Shown: piece by piece, positions 11,372-23,638 of the stretch
How positions within the stretch are numbered: position 1 is the stretch's first letter
Layout: the number at the start of each line of letters is the position of its first letter
NCBI GenBank assembly: GCA_947650365.1
Contig: CANTAL010000002.1
Span: forward strand, 3,169,501-3,233,500
Reading direction: 5' to 3'
DNA length: 64,000 bases
From: Chamaelirium japonicum
Taxonomy: Eukaryota; Streptophyta; Magnoliopsida; Liliales; Melanthiaceae
Made by a program: the position numbers and the translations under genes
Notes under the pieces: generated by a model
Database searches by the model: none
The model's input: the letters and a program-made list of their open reading frames with translations, nothing else
What the model was told of the DNA's origin: nothing

Positions 11372-12830
11372 GATACATTCGTGCGAATGAATTAGAATGG
11401 ATCGTACGAATGAATTAGAATGGATCGTACGAATGAATTAGAATAGATCGTGTGAATAAATTAGAATGGATCAAACGAATGAATTAGAATAGATATATTC
11501 ATGCGAATGAATTAGAATGGATCGTACGAATGAATTAGAATGGATCGTGCGAATGAATTAAGAATGGATCATTCGAATGAAATAGATCGTACGAATGAAT
11601 TAGAATGGATCGTACGAATGAATTAAAATGGATACATTCATACGACAGAATTAGAATGGATCGTGCGAATGAATTAGAATGGATACATTCTTGCGAATAA
11701 ATTAGAATGGATCGTATATTCGTGCAAATAAATTAGAATGGATCATACGAATGAATTAGAATAGATCGTGCGAATGAATTAGAATGGATCGTTCGAATAA
11801 ATTAGAATGGTTCATGCGAATGAATTAGAATGGATCGTACGAATGAATTAGAATGGATCCACCGAATGAGTTTGAATGGATCATACGAATGAATTAGAAT
11901 GGATCGTACGAATGAATTAGAATGGATACATTCGAGCGAATGAATTAGAATAGATCGTAGGAATGAATTAAAATGGATCGTACAAAAGGATTAGAATGGA
12001 TCGTACGAATTAATTAGAATGGATTGTACGAATAAATTAGAATAGATACATTCGATCGAATGAATTAGAATAGATCGTAGGAATGAATTAGAATGGATCA
12101 TACGAATGAATTAGAATGGTTCGTGTGAATGAATTAGAATGGATTGTACGAATGAATTAGAATGGATACATTCATGCAAAAGAATTAGAATGGATCGGAC
12201 GAATGAATCGTACGAATGGTTTAGAATGGATCGTACGAATGGATTAGAATGGATCGTACGAATGAATTAGAATGGATACATTCGAGCGAATGAATTAGAA
12301 TGGATCGTACGAATGAATTAGAATGGATCGTATGAATGGATTAGAATGGATAATACGAATGGATTAGAATGGATCGTACGAATGAATTAGAATGGATACA
12401 TTCATGCGAATGAATTAGAATGGATCGGACGAATGGATCGTACGAATGAATTAGAATGGATCGTACGAATGGATTAGAATGGATCGTATGAATGAATTAG
12501 AATGGATACATTCAAGCGAATGAATTAGAATGGATCGTACGAATGAATTAGAATGGATTATACGAATGGATTAGAATGGATCGTACGAATGAATTAGAAT
12601 GGATCATACAAATGAATTAGAAAGCTTACATTCGTGAGAATGAATTAGAATAGATCGAATGAATGAATTAGAATGGATCGTACGAATGAATTAGAATGGA
12701 TACATTCGTGCAAATGAATTAAAATGGATACATTCATGCAAATGAATTAGAATTGATCGTACGAATGAATTAGAATGGATCATACGAATGAATTAGAATG
12801 GATCGTACGAATGAATTAGAATGGATCGTA
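11372..12830 (+). repeat. Forward block 23
   Basis: Long forward block. A CCACCG unit lies near 11,857. Two 13-bp-truncated contexts follow CGGACGAAT at about 12,200 and 12,431. A compressed unit ATCGTATATTCGTGC lies near 11,711, and again at 13,267. Confidence 0.88.
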
Positions 12831-13222
12831 CTAATTCATTCGCACGATCCATTCTAATTTATTCATACGATGCAATCTAATTCATTTATACGATCCATTT
12901 TAATTCATTCGTATGATCAATTCTAATTCATTCGTACGATCCATTCTAATTCATTTGCATGAATGTATCCATTCTAATTCATTCGCACGAATGTAACCAT
13001 TCTAATTCATTCGTACGATCCATTCTAATTCATTCGTAAATTAGAATGGATCGTACGAATGAATTAGAATGGATCGTGCGAATGAATTTGAATGGATCGT
13101 ACGATCCATTCTAATTCATTCATATGATCAATTCTAATTCATTCGCACGATCCATTCTAATTTATTCGTACGATTCATTCTAATTCATTCGCACGAATGT
13201 AACCATTCTAATTCATTCTCAT
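12831..13222. repeat. Short alternating blocks 24-26
   Basis: Reverse (about 12,831-13,037), forward (about 13,038-13,101) and reverse (about 13,102-13,222). The middle turn is a near-perfect head-to-head palindrome about CGTACG at 13,099-13,104, about 20 bp per arm with one mismatch. The last turn is CATATG. Confidence 0.85.
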
Positions 13223-14214
13223 ATGAAAGAATTAGAATGAATCGTGCGAATGAATTAGAATGGATCGTATATTCGTGCAAATAAATTAGAATGGATCGTA
13301 CAAATGAATTAGAATGGATCGTACGAATGAGTTAGAATGGATCGTGCGAATGAATTAGAATGGATCGTACGAATGAATTAGAATGGATCGTGCAAATGAA
13401 TTAGAAAGGTTACATTCGTGCGAATGAATTAGAATGGATCGTGGAAATGAATTAGAATGGATCATACGAATGAATTAGAATGGATCGTGCGAATGAATTA
13501 GAATGGATCATGCGAATGAATTAGAATGGATCATGCGAATGGATTAGAATGGATCGTACGAATGGATTAGAATGGATCGTACGAAAAAATTAGAATGGAT
13601 CGTGCGAATGAATTAGAATGGATCGTGTGAATGAATTAGAATGGATCGTACGAATGAATTAGAATGGATACATTCGAGCGAATGAATTAGAATGGATCTT
13701 ACGAATGAATTAGAATGGATCATAGGAATGAATTAGAATGGATCGTACGAATGGATCGTACGAATGAATTAGAATGGATCGTACGTTTGAATTAGATTGG
13801 ATTGTGCGAATGAATTAGAATGGATCGTGCAAATGAATTAGATTCATTTGCACGAACGCATTGTAATCATTCGTGCGAATGAATTAGAATAGATCATACG
13901 AATGAATTAGAATGGATCATACGAATGAATTAGAATGGATCATGCGAATGAATTAGAATGGTTACATTTGTGCGAATGAATTAGAATAGATACATTCGTG
14001 CGAATGAATTAGAATAGATCGTACGAATATATTAGAATGGATCGTACGAATGAATTAGAATGGATACATTCGTGCGAATGAATTAGAATGGATCATACGA
14101 ATGAATTAGAATGGATCGTGCGAATGAATTAGAATTGATCATACGAATAAATTAGAATGGATCGTACGAATGTATTAGAATAGATACATTTGTGCGAATG
14201 AATTGGAATAAATA
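13223..14214 (+). repeat. Forward block 27
   Basis: Forward units interrupted by a 31-bp hairpin at 13,825-13,855 and about one irregular reverse unit after it (to about 13,875). 28-mers cluster at 13.96-14.22 kb. Confidence 0.87.
13825..13855. repeat. Hairpin: 14-bp arms, 3-nt loop
   Basis: Arms TCGTGCAAATGAAT and its exact complement flank TAG. Unlike the other turns, the strand changes inside GAATTAGATTC. The array returns to forward orientation within about one unit. Confidence 0.9.
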
Positions 14215-16650
14215 CATTCGTACGATCCATTCTAATTCATTCGCACAATCCATTCTAATTCATTCATACGATCCATTCTAATTCATTCGTATGATCCATT
14301 CTAACTCATTCGGTGGATCCATTCTAATTCATTCGTACGATCCATTCTAATTCATTCGCACGAATGTATCCATTCTTATTCATTCGTATGATCCATTCTT
14401 TTTCATTCGTACGATTCATTCTAATTCATTCGCACGATCCATTCTAATTCATTCCTACGATCTATTCTAATTCATTCGCTCGAATGTATCCATTCTAATT
14501 CATTCGTTCGATACTTTCTAATTCATTCGTACGATCTATTCAAATTCATTCGCATGATCCATTCTAATTCATTCGTACGATCCATTCTAATTCTTTCTCA
14601 CGAATGTAACCTTTCTAATTCATTTGTATGATCCATTCTAATTCATTCATACGATCCATTCTAATTCATTCGCACGAATCCAATCTAATTCATTCGTACG
14701 ATTCATTCTAATTCATTCACACGATCCATTCTAATTCATTTGCATGATCCATTCTAATTCATTCCTATGATCCATTCTAATTCGTTCGTACGATCCATTC
14801 TAATTCATTCGCTCGAATGTATCCATTCTAATTCATTCGTACGATCCATTCTAATTCATTCGTACGATCCATTCTAATTCGTTCGTATGATCCATTCTAT
14901 TTCGTTCGTACGATTCATTCTAATTCATTCGTACGATCCATTCTAATGCATTCGTATGATTCATTCTAATTCATTCGCACGATCCATTCTAATTCATTCG
15001 TATGATCCACTCTAATTCATTCCTACGATCTATTCTAATTCATTTGTACGATCCATTCTAATTAATTCGCACAAATGTATCTATTCCAATTCATTCATAC
15101 AATGTGTTCTAATCCATTCGTACGATCCATTCTAATCCATTTGTATGATCCATTCCAATTCATTCGCACGAATGTAACCATTCTAATTCATTCATATGAT
15201 CCATTCTAATTCATTCGTACGATCCATTCTAATTCATTCATATGATCTATTCTAATTCATTCGTACGATCCATTCTATTTCATTCATTCGTACGATCCAT
15301 TCTAATTCATTCGCACGATCCATTCTAATTCATTCGTATGATCGATTCTAATTCATTCGCACGATCCATTCTAATTCATTCGTACGATCTATTCTAATTC
15401 ATTCGTATGATCCATTCTAATTTATTCGTTCAAATATATCCATTCTAATTCATTCGTACGATCCATTCTAATTCATTCGCACGATCCATTCTAATTCATT
15501 CGTACGATCCATTCTAATTCATTCGTACGATCGATTCTAATTCATTCACACGATCCATTCTAATTCATTCGTACGATCCATTCTAATTTTTTCGTTCAAA
15601 TATATCCATTCTAATTCATTCATACGATCCATTCTAATTCTTTCGCACGATCCATTCTAATTCATTCGTACGATCCATTCTAATTCATTCGTATGATCAA
15701 TTCTAATTCATTCGCACGATCCATTCTAATTCATTTGTACGATCTATTCTAATTCATTCGTACGATCCATTCTAATTCATTCGCACGAATGTATCTATTC
15801 TAATTCATTCGTACAATGCGTTCTAATCCATTCGTACGATCCATTCTAATCCATTCGTATGATCCATTCTAATTCATTCGTATGATCCATTCTAATTCAT
15901 TCGTACGATCCATTCTAATTCATTTGCATGAATGTATCCATTCTAATTTATTCGTACGATCCATTCTAATTCATTCGCACAATCCATTCTAACTCATTTG
16001 CACAAATGTATCCATTCTAATTCATTCGTACGATCCATTCTAATTCATTCGCATAAATATAACATTTCTAATTCATTCGTACGATCCATTCTAATTCATT
16101 TCTACGATCCATTCTAATTCATTCGCACGAATGTATCCATTCTAATTCATTTGCACGATCCATTCTAATTCATTCCTATGATCCATTCTAATTCATTCGT
16201 ACGATCCATTCTAATTCATTCGCTCGAATGTATCCATTCTAATTCATTCGTACGATCTATTCTAATTCATTCCTACGATCCATTCTAATTCATTCGCACG
16301 AATGTATCCATTCTAATTCATTTGCACGATCCATTCTAATTCATTCCTATGATCTATTCTAATTCATTCGTACGATCCATTCTAATTCATTCTCACAATG
16401 TAACCTTTCTAATTCATTTGTACGATCCATTCTAATTCATTCCCACGATCCATTCTAATTCATTCGTATGATCCATTCTAATTCATTCCTACGATCTATT
16501 CTAATTCATATGCTCGAATATATCCATTCTAATTCATTCATTCGATACATTCTAATTCATTCGTACGATCCATTCAAATTCATTCGCATGATCCATTCTA
16601 ATTCATTCGTACGATCCATTCTAATTCATTCGCACGAATGTAACCATTCT
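14215..16650 (-). repeat. Reverse block 28 (segment A)
   Basis: From about 14.44 kb this matches the 3' part of C1 (for example CGCACGAATCC at 14,671 and 24,213), but with one 1,365-bp repeat instead of two. It ends at the CCATTCTAGAATGG palindrome (16,644-16,657), identical to the turns at 27,528 and 32,737. Confidence 0.9.
15286..16650 (-). repeat. 1,365-bp higher-order repeat, single copy in segment A
   Basis: Aligns to C1 copy 2 at offset 10,884 (CTCACAATG 16,392/27,276). Segment A has flanks like both ends of the C1 pair but only one repeat between them. That suggests A kept the unduplicated state or lost one copy by unequal exchange. Confidence 0.82.
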
Positions 16651-16657
16651 AGAATGG
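16644..16657. repeat. Tail-to-tail palindrome CCATTCTAGAATGG
   Basis: Fusion of reverse and forward units with loss of the AATTC/GAATT ends between them. Exact copies lie at 27,528-27,541 and 32,737-32,750 at the matching turns of C1 and C2. Confidence 0.92.
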
Positions 16658-17316
16658 ATTAGAATGGATCGTACGAACGAATTAGAATGGATCATATGAA
16701 AGAATTAGAATGGATCATACAAATGAATTAGAAAGGTTACATTCGTGAGAATGAATTAGAATGGATCGTACGAAAGAATTAGAATGGATCATGCAAATTA
16801 ATTTGAATGGATCGTACGAATGAATTAAAATGGATCGAACTAATGAATTAGAATGGATACATTCGAGCGAATGAATTAGAATAGATCGTAGGAATGAATT
16901 AGAATGGATCATACGAATGAATTAGAATGGATCGTGCGAATGAATAAGAATGGATCGTACGAATGAATTAGAATGGATCGTACGCGTATGAACGAATTTG
17001 AATGGATCGTACCAATGAAATAGAATAGATACATTCGAGCGAATGAATTAGAATAGATCTTGCGAATAAATTAGAATGGATCATATGAATGAATTAGAAT
17101 AGATCGTACGAATGAATTAGAATAGATCATGCGAATAAATTAGGATGGATCGTACGAATGAATTAAAATGGATACAGTTGTGCGAATGAATTAGAATGGA
17201 TCATACGATTGAATTTGAATGGATCGTACGAATAAATTAGAATTGATCATACGAATGAATTAGAATGGATACATTCATACGACTGAATTAGAATAGATTG
17301 TATGAATGAATTAGAA
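16651..17316 (+). repeat. Forward block 29 (segment A, continued)
   Basis: Matches 27,535-28,090 but has about 50 bp more just after the CGTACGCGTATGAACG marker (16,979). Homology to C1 stops near 17,270. Ends at GAATTC (17,314-17,319), where segment B begins. Confidence 0.9.
16715..16931 (+). repeat. Recurrent ~217-bp unit module (type example)
   Basis: A fixed order of unit variants, approximately: CATACAAAT 23-mer; AAAGGTTACATTCGTGAG 28-mer; CGTACG (here CGAAAG); CATGC core, then a GAATTTG-start unit; CGTACG; CGAACG/CGAACT; ACATTCGAGCG 28-mer; AATAGATCGTAGG; CATACG. The seven central units sum to 171 bp. Other copies lie at about 22,470, 27,590, 32,810, 39,790, 46,436, 54,150 and 55,910 on this strand, and in reverse at about 14,443, 23,800, 29,030, 41,090, 42,575, 55,180 and 56,680. 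Several of the short open frames in the window are its translation. Confidence 0.85.
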
Positions 17317-17473
17317 TTCATTCGTACGATCCATTCTAATTCATTTGCATGAATGTATCCATTCTAATTTATTCGTATGATCCAGTCTAATTCATTCGCA
17401 CAATCCATTCTATTTCATTCGCACGAATATATCTATTCTAATTCATTCGTACGATCCATTCTAATTCATTCGT
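17317..17473 (-). repeat. Reverse block 30
   Basis: About six units, bounded by GAATTC on the left and CGTACAAATGAATCGTACG on the right. The same block is at 34,685-34,843. Confidence 0.88.
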
Positions 17474-18645
17474 ACAAATGAATCGTACGAATGAATTAGA
17501 ATGGATTAGAATGCATTATGAGAATGAATTAGAATGGATCGTACGAATGAATTAGAATGGATCATAGGAATGAATTAGAATGGATCGTGCAAATGAATTA
17601 GAATGGATACATTCGTGCGAATGAATTAGAATGGATCGTAGGAATGAATTAAAATGGATCGTACGAATGAATTAGAATGGATCGTACGAATGAATTAGAA
17701 TGGATAGATTCGAGCGAATGAATTAGAATGGATCGTACGAATGAATTAGAATGGATCATAGGAATGAATTAGAATGGATCGTGCAAATGAATTAGAATGG
17801 ATACATTCGCGTGAATGAATTACAATGGATCGTAGGAATGAATTAGAATAGATCGTACGAATGAATTAGAAAGGTTATATTTATGCGAATGAATTAGAAT
17901 GGATCGTACAAATGAATTAGAATGGATACATTTGTGCAAATGAGTTAGAATGGATTGTGCGAATGAATTAGAATGGATCGTACGAATAAATTAGAAAGGA
18001 TACATTCATGCAAATGAATTAGAATGGATCGTACGAATGAATTAGAATGGATCATACGAATGAATTAGAATGGATCGTACGAATGGATTAGAATAGATCG
18101 TACGAATGGATTAGAACGCATTGTACGAATGAATTAGAATAGATACATTCGTGCGAATGAATTAGAATGGATCGTACGAATGAATTAGAAAAGATCGTAC
18201 AAATGAATTAGAATGGATACATTCGTGCGAATGAATTAGAATGGATCGTAGGAATGAATTAGAATGGATCGTGCGAATGAATTAGAATGGTTACATTCGT
18301 ATGAATGGATTAGAATGGATCATACGAATGAATTAGAATAGATCGTGCGAATGAATTAGAATGGATCGTACGAATGAATTAGAATGGATCGTGTGAATGT
18401 ATTAGAATGGATCGTACAAATGAATTAGAATAGATCGTGCAAAAGAATTAGAATGGATCGTACGAATGAATTAGAATGGATCGTGCGAATGTATTAGAAT
18501 GGATCATACGAATGTATTAGAATGGATACATTTGTGTGAATGAATTAGAATGGATCGTACGAATGAATTAGAATGGATCGTACGAATGAATTAGAATGGA
18601 TCGTACGAATTTATGAATGAATTAGAATCAATTAGATTGCATCGT
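17474..18645 (+). repeat. Forward block 31
   Basis: Forward units rich in 28-mers (TTCGAGCG, TTCGCGTG and TTTATGCG types). Ends at ATCGTACGAT (18,641-18,650). Confidence 0.9.
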
Positions 18646-18936
18646 ACGATCCATTCTAATTCATTCGCACGATCCATTCTAATTCATTCGTACGATCCAT
18701 TCTAATTCATTCGCACGATCCATTCTAATTCATTCGCACGAATGTATCCATTCTAATTCATTTGCACGATCCATTCTAATTCATTCCTATGATCCATTCT
18801 AATTCATTCGTACGATCCATTGTAATACATTCGCTCGAATATTTCTATTCTAATTCATTCGTACGATCCATTCTAATGAATTAGAATATATTGTGCGAAT
18901 GAATTAGAATAGATCGTATGAATGAATAAGAAGGGA
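18646..18936. repeat. Short blocks 32 and 33
   Basis: Reverse (about 18,646-18,875), then a two-to-three-unit forward block (about 18,876-18,936) that turns at GGATCC (18,934-18,939). The pair is repeated at 35,985-36,252. Confidence 0.88.
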
Positions 18937-21077
18937 TCCATTCTAATTCATTTGTACGATCCATTCTAATTCATTCGCACGATCCATTCTAATTCATTCG
19001 TATGATCCATTCTAATTCATTCGCACGATCCATTCTTATTCATTCATACGATCCATTCTAATTCATTCGCACAATCCATTCTAATTCATTCGTATGATCC
19101 ATTCTAATTCATTCGTATGATCCATTCTAACTCATTCGGTGGATCCATTCTTATTCATTCGTACGATCCATTCTAATTTATTTGCACGAATATACGATCC
19201 ATTCTAATTCATTCGAACAAATGTAGTCATTCTAATTCATTCGTACGATCCATTCTAATTCATTCTCACGACTGTAACCTTTCTAATTCATTTGTATGAT
19301 CCATTCTAATTCATTCGTATGATCCATTCTAATCCATTCGTACGATCCATTCTAATCCATTCATACGATCCATTCTAATTCATTCGCACGAATGTATCCA
19401 TTCTAATGCATTCGTACGATCCATTCTAATTCATTTGCACGATCCATTCTAATCCATTCGTACGATCCATTCTAATTCATTCGTACGATCCATTCTAATT
19501 CATTCTCACAAATGTAACCTTTCTAATTCATTTGTACGATCCATTCTAATTCATTCGTACGATCCATTCTAATCCATTCGTACGATCCATTCTAATTCAT
19601 TCGCACGAATGTAACCATTCTAATTCATTCATACGATCCATTCTAAATCATTCCTACGATCCATTCTAATTCATTCGCACGAATGTATCCATTCTAATTC
19701 ATTTGCACGATCTATTTTAATTCATTCCTATGATTCATTCTAATTCATTCGTACGATCCATTCTAATTCATTAGCTCGAATGAATCCATTCTAATTCATT
19801 CGTACGATCCATTCTAATTCATTCGTACGATCCATTCTAATCCATTCGAACGATCCATTCTAATTCATTCGTACAATGCGTTCTAATTCATTCGTACGAT
19901 CCATTCATACGATCCATTCTAATTCATTCGCACGATCAATTCTAATTCATTCGTACGATCCATTCTAATTCATTCGCACGAATGTAACCATTCTAATTCA
20001 TTCGTACGATCAATTCTAATTCATTCGCACGAATCTAACCATTTTAATTCATTCGTACGATCCATTCTAATTTATTCATACGATCTGTTCTAATTCATTC
20101 GCACGATCCATTCTAATTCATTCGTACGATCCATTCTACTTCATTCACACGAATGTAACCATTCTAATTCATTCGTAAGATCCATTCTAATTTATTCCTA
20201 CGATCCATTTTAATTCATTCACACGAATGTATCCATTCTAATTCATTTGCACGATCCATTCTAATTCATTCCTATGATCCATTCTAATTCATTCGTACGA
20301 TCCATTCTAATTCATTCGCTCGAATGTATCCATTCTAATTCATTCGTACGATCCTTTCTAATTTGTTCATACGATCCATTCTAATTCATTCGTACGATCC
20401 ATTCTAATTCGTTCGTACGATCCATTCTAATTCATTCGCACGATCTATTCTAATTCATTAGTACGATCCATTCTAATCCATTCGTATGATCAATTCTAAT
20501 TCATTCGCACGATCCATTCTAATTCATTCTCACGAATGTAACCTTTCTAATTCATTTATATGATCCATTCTAATTCATTCGTACGATCCATTCTAATCCA
20601 TTCGTACGATCCATTCTAATTCATTCGCTCGAATGTATCCATTCTAATTCATTCGTATGATCCATTCTAATCCATTCGTACGATCCATTCTAAACCATTC
20701 GAATGATCCATTCTAATTCATTCGCACGAATGTAACCATTCTAATTCATTCATACGATCCATTCTAATTCATTCGCACAATCCATTCTAATTCATTCGTA
20801 CGATCCATTCTAATCCATTCGTACGATCCATTCTAATTCATTCGTACGATCCATTCTAATTCATTCTCACAAATGTAACCTTTTCTAATTCATTCGTACG
20901 ATCCATATTAATTTATTCGTACGATCCATTCAAATTCATTCGCATGATCCATTCTAATTCATTCGTACGATCCATTCTAATCCATTCGTACGATCCATTC
21001 TAATTCATTCGCACGAATGTAAACATTCAAATTCATTCGTACAATCCATTCTAATTCATTCGTATGATCCATTCTAA
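18937..21077 (-). repeat. Reverse block 34
   Basis: Reverse units with many CTAATCC variants and a CGGTGGATCC unit near 19,138. Ends at TTCTAATTAGAA (CTAATTAG at 21,074-21,081). Confidence 0.9.
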
Positions 21078-21593
21078 TTAGAATTAGAATGAATTAGAAT
21101 GGATACATTCGAGCGAATGAATTAGAATAGATCGTAGGAACGAATTAGAATGGATCATACGAATGAATTAGAATAGATCGTACGAATGAATTAGAATGGA
21201 TACATTCGAATAGATTAGAATGGATCGTACGAATGAATTAGAATGGATATATTTATGCGAATGAATTAGAATGGATCGTGCGAATGAATTAGAATGAATC
21301 GTACGAATGAATTAGAATGGTTACATTCGTGCGAATGAATTAGAATGGATCGTACGAATGGATTAGAATGGATCGTACGAATGGATTAGAATGGATCGTA
21401 CGAATGAATTAGAATGGTTCGTACAAATGAATTAGAAAGGTTACATTTGTGAGAATGAATTGGAATGGATTCATTTGTACAATGAATTAGAATGGATCGT
21501 ATGAATGAATTAGAATGGATCATAGAAATGAATTAGAATGGATCGTATGAATGAATTAGAATGGATCATAGAAATGAATTAGAATGGATCGTG
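21078..21593 (+). repeat. Forward block 35
   Basis: Ends with a local 46-bp duplication (CATAGAAATG / CGTATGAATG units) immediately before the 36-bp palindrome centred at 21,593/21,594. Confidence 0.9.
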
Positions 21594-21611
21594 CACGATC
21601 CATTCTAATTC
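21576..21611. repeat. 36-bp perfect palindrome at a head-to-head turn
   Basis: Two units meet at CGTGCACG (21,590-21,597) with 18 matching bases per arm. After one mismatch the symmetry resumes for a few bases. The same palindrome is at 39,005-39,040 in B'. It could form a cruciform when single-stranded or supercoiled. Confidence 0.92.
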
Positions 21612-21774
21612 TTTCGTACGATCCATTCTAATTCTTTCGCACGATCTATTCTAATTCATTCGTACAATCCATTCTAATTCATTCGTACGATCCATTCTAA
21701 TTCATTCGCACTATCCATCCTAATTCATTCTCACAAATGTAACCTTTCTAATTCATTTGTACGATCCATTCTAA
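21594..21774 (-). repeat. Reverse block 36
   Basis: Seven to eight units between the CGTGCACG turn and a CTAATTAG turn (21,771-21,778). Confidence 0.9.
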
Positions 21775-22833
21775 TTAGATACATTTGTGCGAATAAATTA
21801 GATTGCCTCGTACGAATGAATTTGAATGGATTGTACGAATGAATTAGAATGGATCGTACGAATGAATTAGAATGGATCATGCGAATGAATTAGAATAGAT
21901 CGTACGAATGAATTAGAATGGATCGTACGAATAAATTAGAATAGATCGTGCGAATGAATTAGAATGGATCGTACGAATGAATTAGAATGGATCCACCGAA
22001 TGAATTAGAATGGATCGTACGAATGAATTAGAATGGATTGTACGAATGAATTGGAATGGATACATTCGAGCGAATGAATTAGAATGGATCGTACGAATGA
22101 ATTAGAATGGATTGTACGAATGAATTAGAATGGATACATTCGAGCGAAAGAATTAGAATGGATCGTACGAATGAATTAGAATGGATCATAGGAATGAATT
22201 AGAATGGATCGTGCAAATAAATTAGAATGCATTGTACGAATGAATTAGAATGGATCGTACGAATGAATTAGAGTGGATACATTTGTGCGAATGAGTTAGA
22301 ATGGATCGTACGAATGAATTAGAATTGATCGTGCGAATGCATTAGAAACGATCGTACGAATGAATTAGAATGGATCGTACGAATGAATTAGATCGTACGA
22401 ATGAATTAGAATGGATCATGCAAATGAATTAGAATGGATCGTACGAATGAATTAGAATGGATCATGCAAATGAATTAGAAAGGTTACATTCGTGAGAATG
22501 AATTAGAATGGATCGTACGAATGAATTACAATGGATCATGCGAATGAATTTGAATGAATCGTACGAATGAATTAGAATGGATCGAATGAATGAATTAGAA
22601 TGGAATGGATCGTATGAACAAATTAGAATGGATACATTCGAGCGAATGAATTAGAATAGATTGTAAGAATGAATTAGAATGGATCATACGAATGAATTAG
22701 AATGGATCGTGCGAATGAATTAGAATGGATTGTAGGAATGAATTAGAATGGATACATTCGAGCGAATGAATTAGAATGGTTACATTCATACGAACGAATT
22801 AGAATGGATCCACTGAATGAATTAGAATGGATC
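21775..22833 (+). repeat. Forward block 37
   Basis: Includes a CCACCG-core unit (about 21,994), a CCACTG relative (about 22,809), an 18-bp unit (22,385-22,402) and one copy of the recurrent module (about 22,470-22,690). A GGAAT duplication lies near 22,610. Confidence 0.9.
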
Positions 22834-23638
22834 ATTTGTACGATCCATTCTAATTCGTTCGTATGATCCAATCTAATTCATTCGCATGATCCATTCTAAT
22901 TCATTCGTACGATCCATTCTAATTCATTCGTACGATCCATTCTAATTCATTCGTATGAATGTAACCATTCTAATTCATTCGCTCGAATGTATCCATTCTA
23001 ATTCATTCGTAGGAATGAATTAGAATGGATCGTACTAATGAATTAGAATGGTTACATTCGTGCGAATGAATTAAAATGGATCATAGGAATGAATTAGAAT
23101 GGATCGTACGAATGAATTAGAATGGATACCTTTGTGCATATGAATTAGAATGGATCGTACGAATGAATTAGAATGGATCGTACGAATGAATTAGAATGGA
23201 TCATACGAATGAATTGGAATGGATCGTACTAATTAATTAGAATGGATACATTCGTGCGAATGAATTAGAATGGATTATATGAATGAATTAGAATGGATCG
23301 TATGAATGAATTAGAATGGTTACATTCGTGCGAATGAATTTGAATGGATCATACGAATGGATTAGAATGAATCGTACGAATAAATTAGAATGGATCGTAC
23401 GAATAGATTAGAATGGATCGTACGAATGGATCCGAATGAGTTAGAATGGATCATACGAATGAATTAGAATGGATCGTACGAATGAATTAGAATAGATTGT
23501 GCGAATGAATTAGAATGGATCGTATGAATGAATAAGAATGGATCGTACGAATGAATTAGAATGGATCGTGCGAATGAATTAGAATGAATCGTACGAATGC
23601 ATTAGAATGGATCGTACGAATGAATTAGAATGAATCGT
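22834..23638. repeat. Blocks 38 and 39
   Basis: Reverse (about 22,834-23,009), then forward (about 23,010-23,638). The forward part closes segment B at CGTACG (23,636-23,641). A unit beginning GGATCCGAATGAG near 23,429 has lost its core. Confidence 0.88.

Larger units (their letters stand above)
17314..23638. repeat. Segment B, left copy of 6.3-kb duplication
   Basis: The right copy (B') is 34,682-40,947. Strand switches match one for one: GAATTC 17,314/34,682, CGTACG 18,643/35,982, GGATCC 18,934/36,250, CTAATTAG 21,074/38,549, CGTGCACG 21,590/39,019, CTAATTAG 21,771/39,200, CGTACG 23,636/40,945. The offset drifts between 17,309 and 17,475 bp through loss or gain of whole units. For example, a 28-mer near 18,000 is absent near 35,360, and a 46-bp pair near 21,540 is absent in B'. 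Confidence 0.92.

Noticed and set aside
16468..16912. Pairs of 64-68-codon open frames on opposite strands, repeated at 27.4-27.8 kb and 32.6 and 33.3 kb
   Set aside because: They recur because the 5.2-kb segment and the unit module are duplicated and turn strand between them. Same satellite peptide, no coding evidence.
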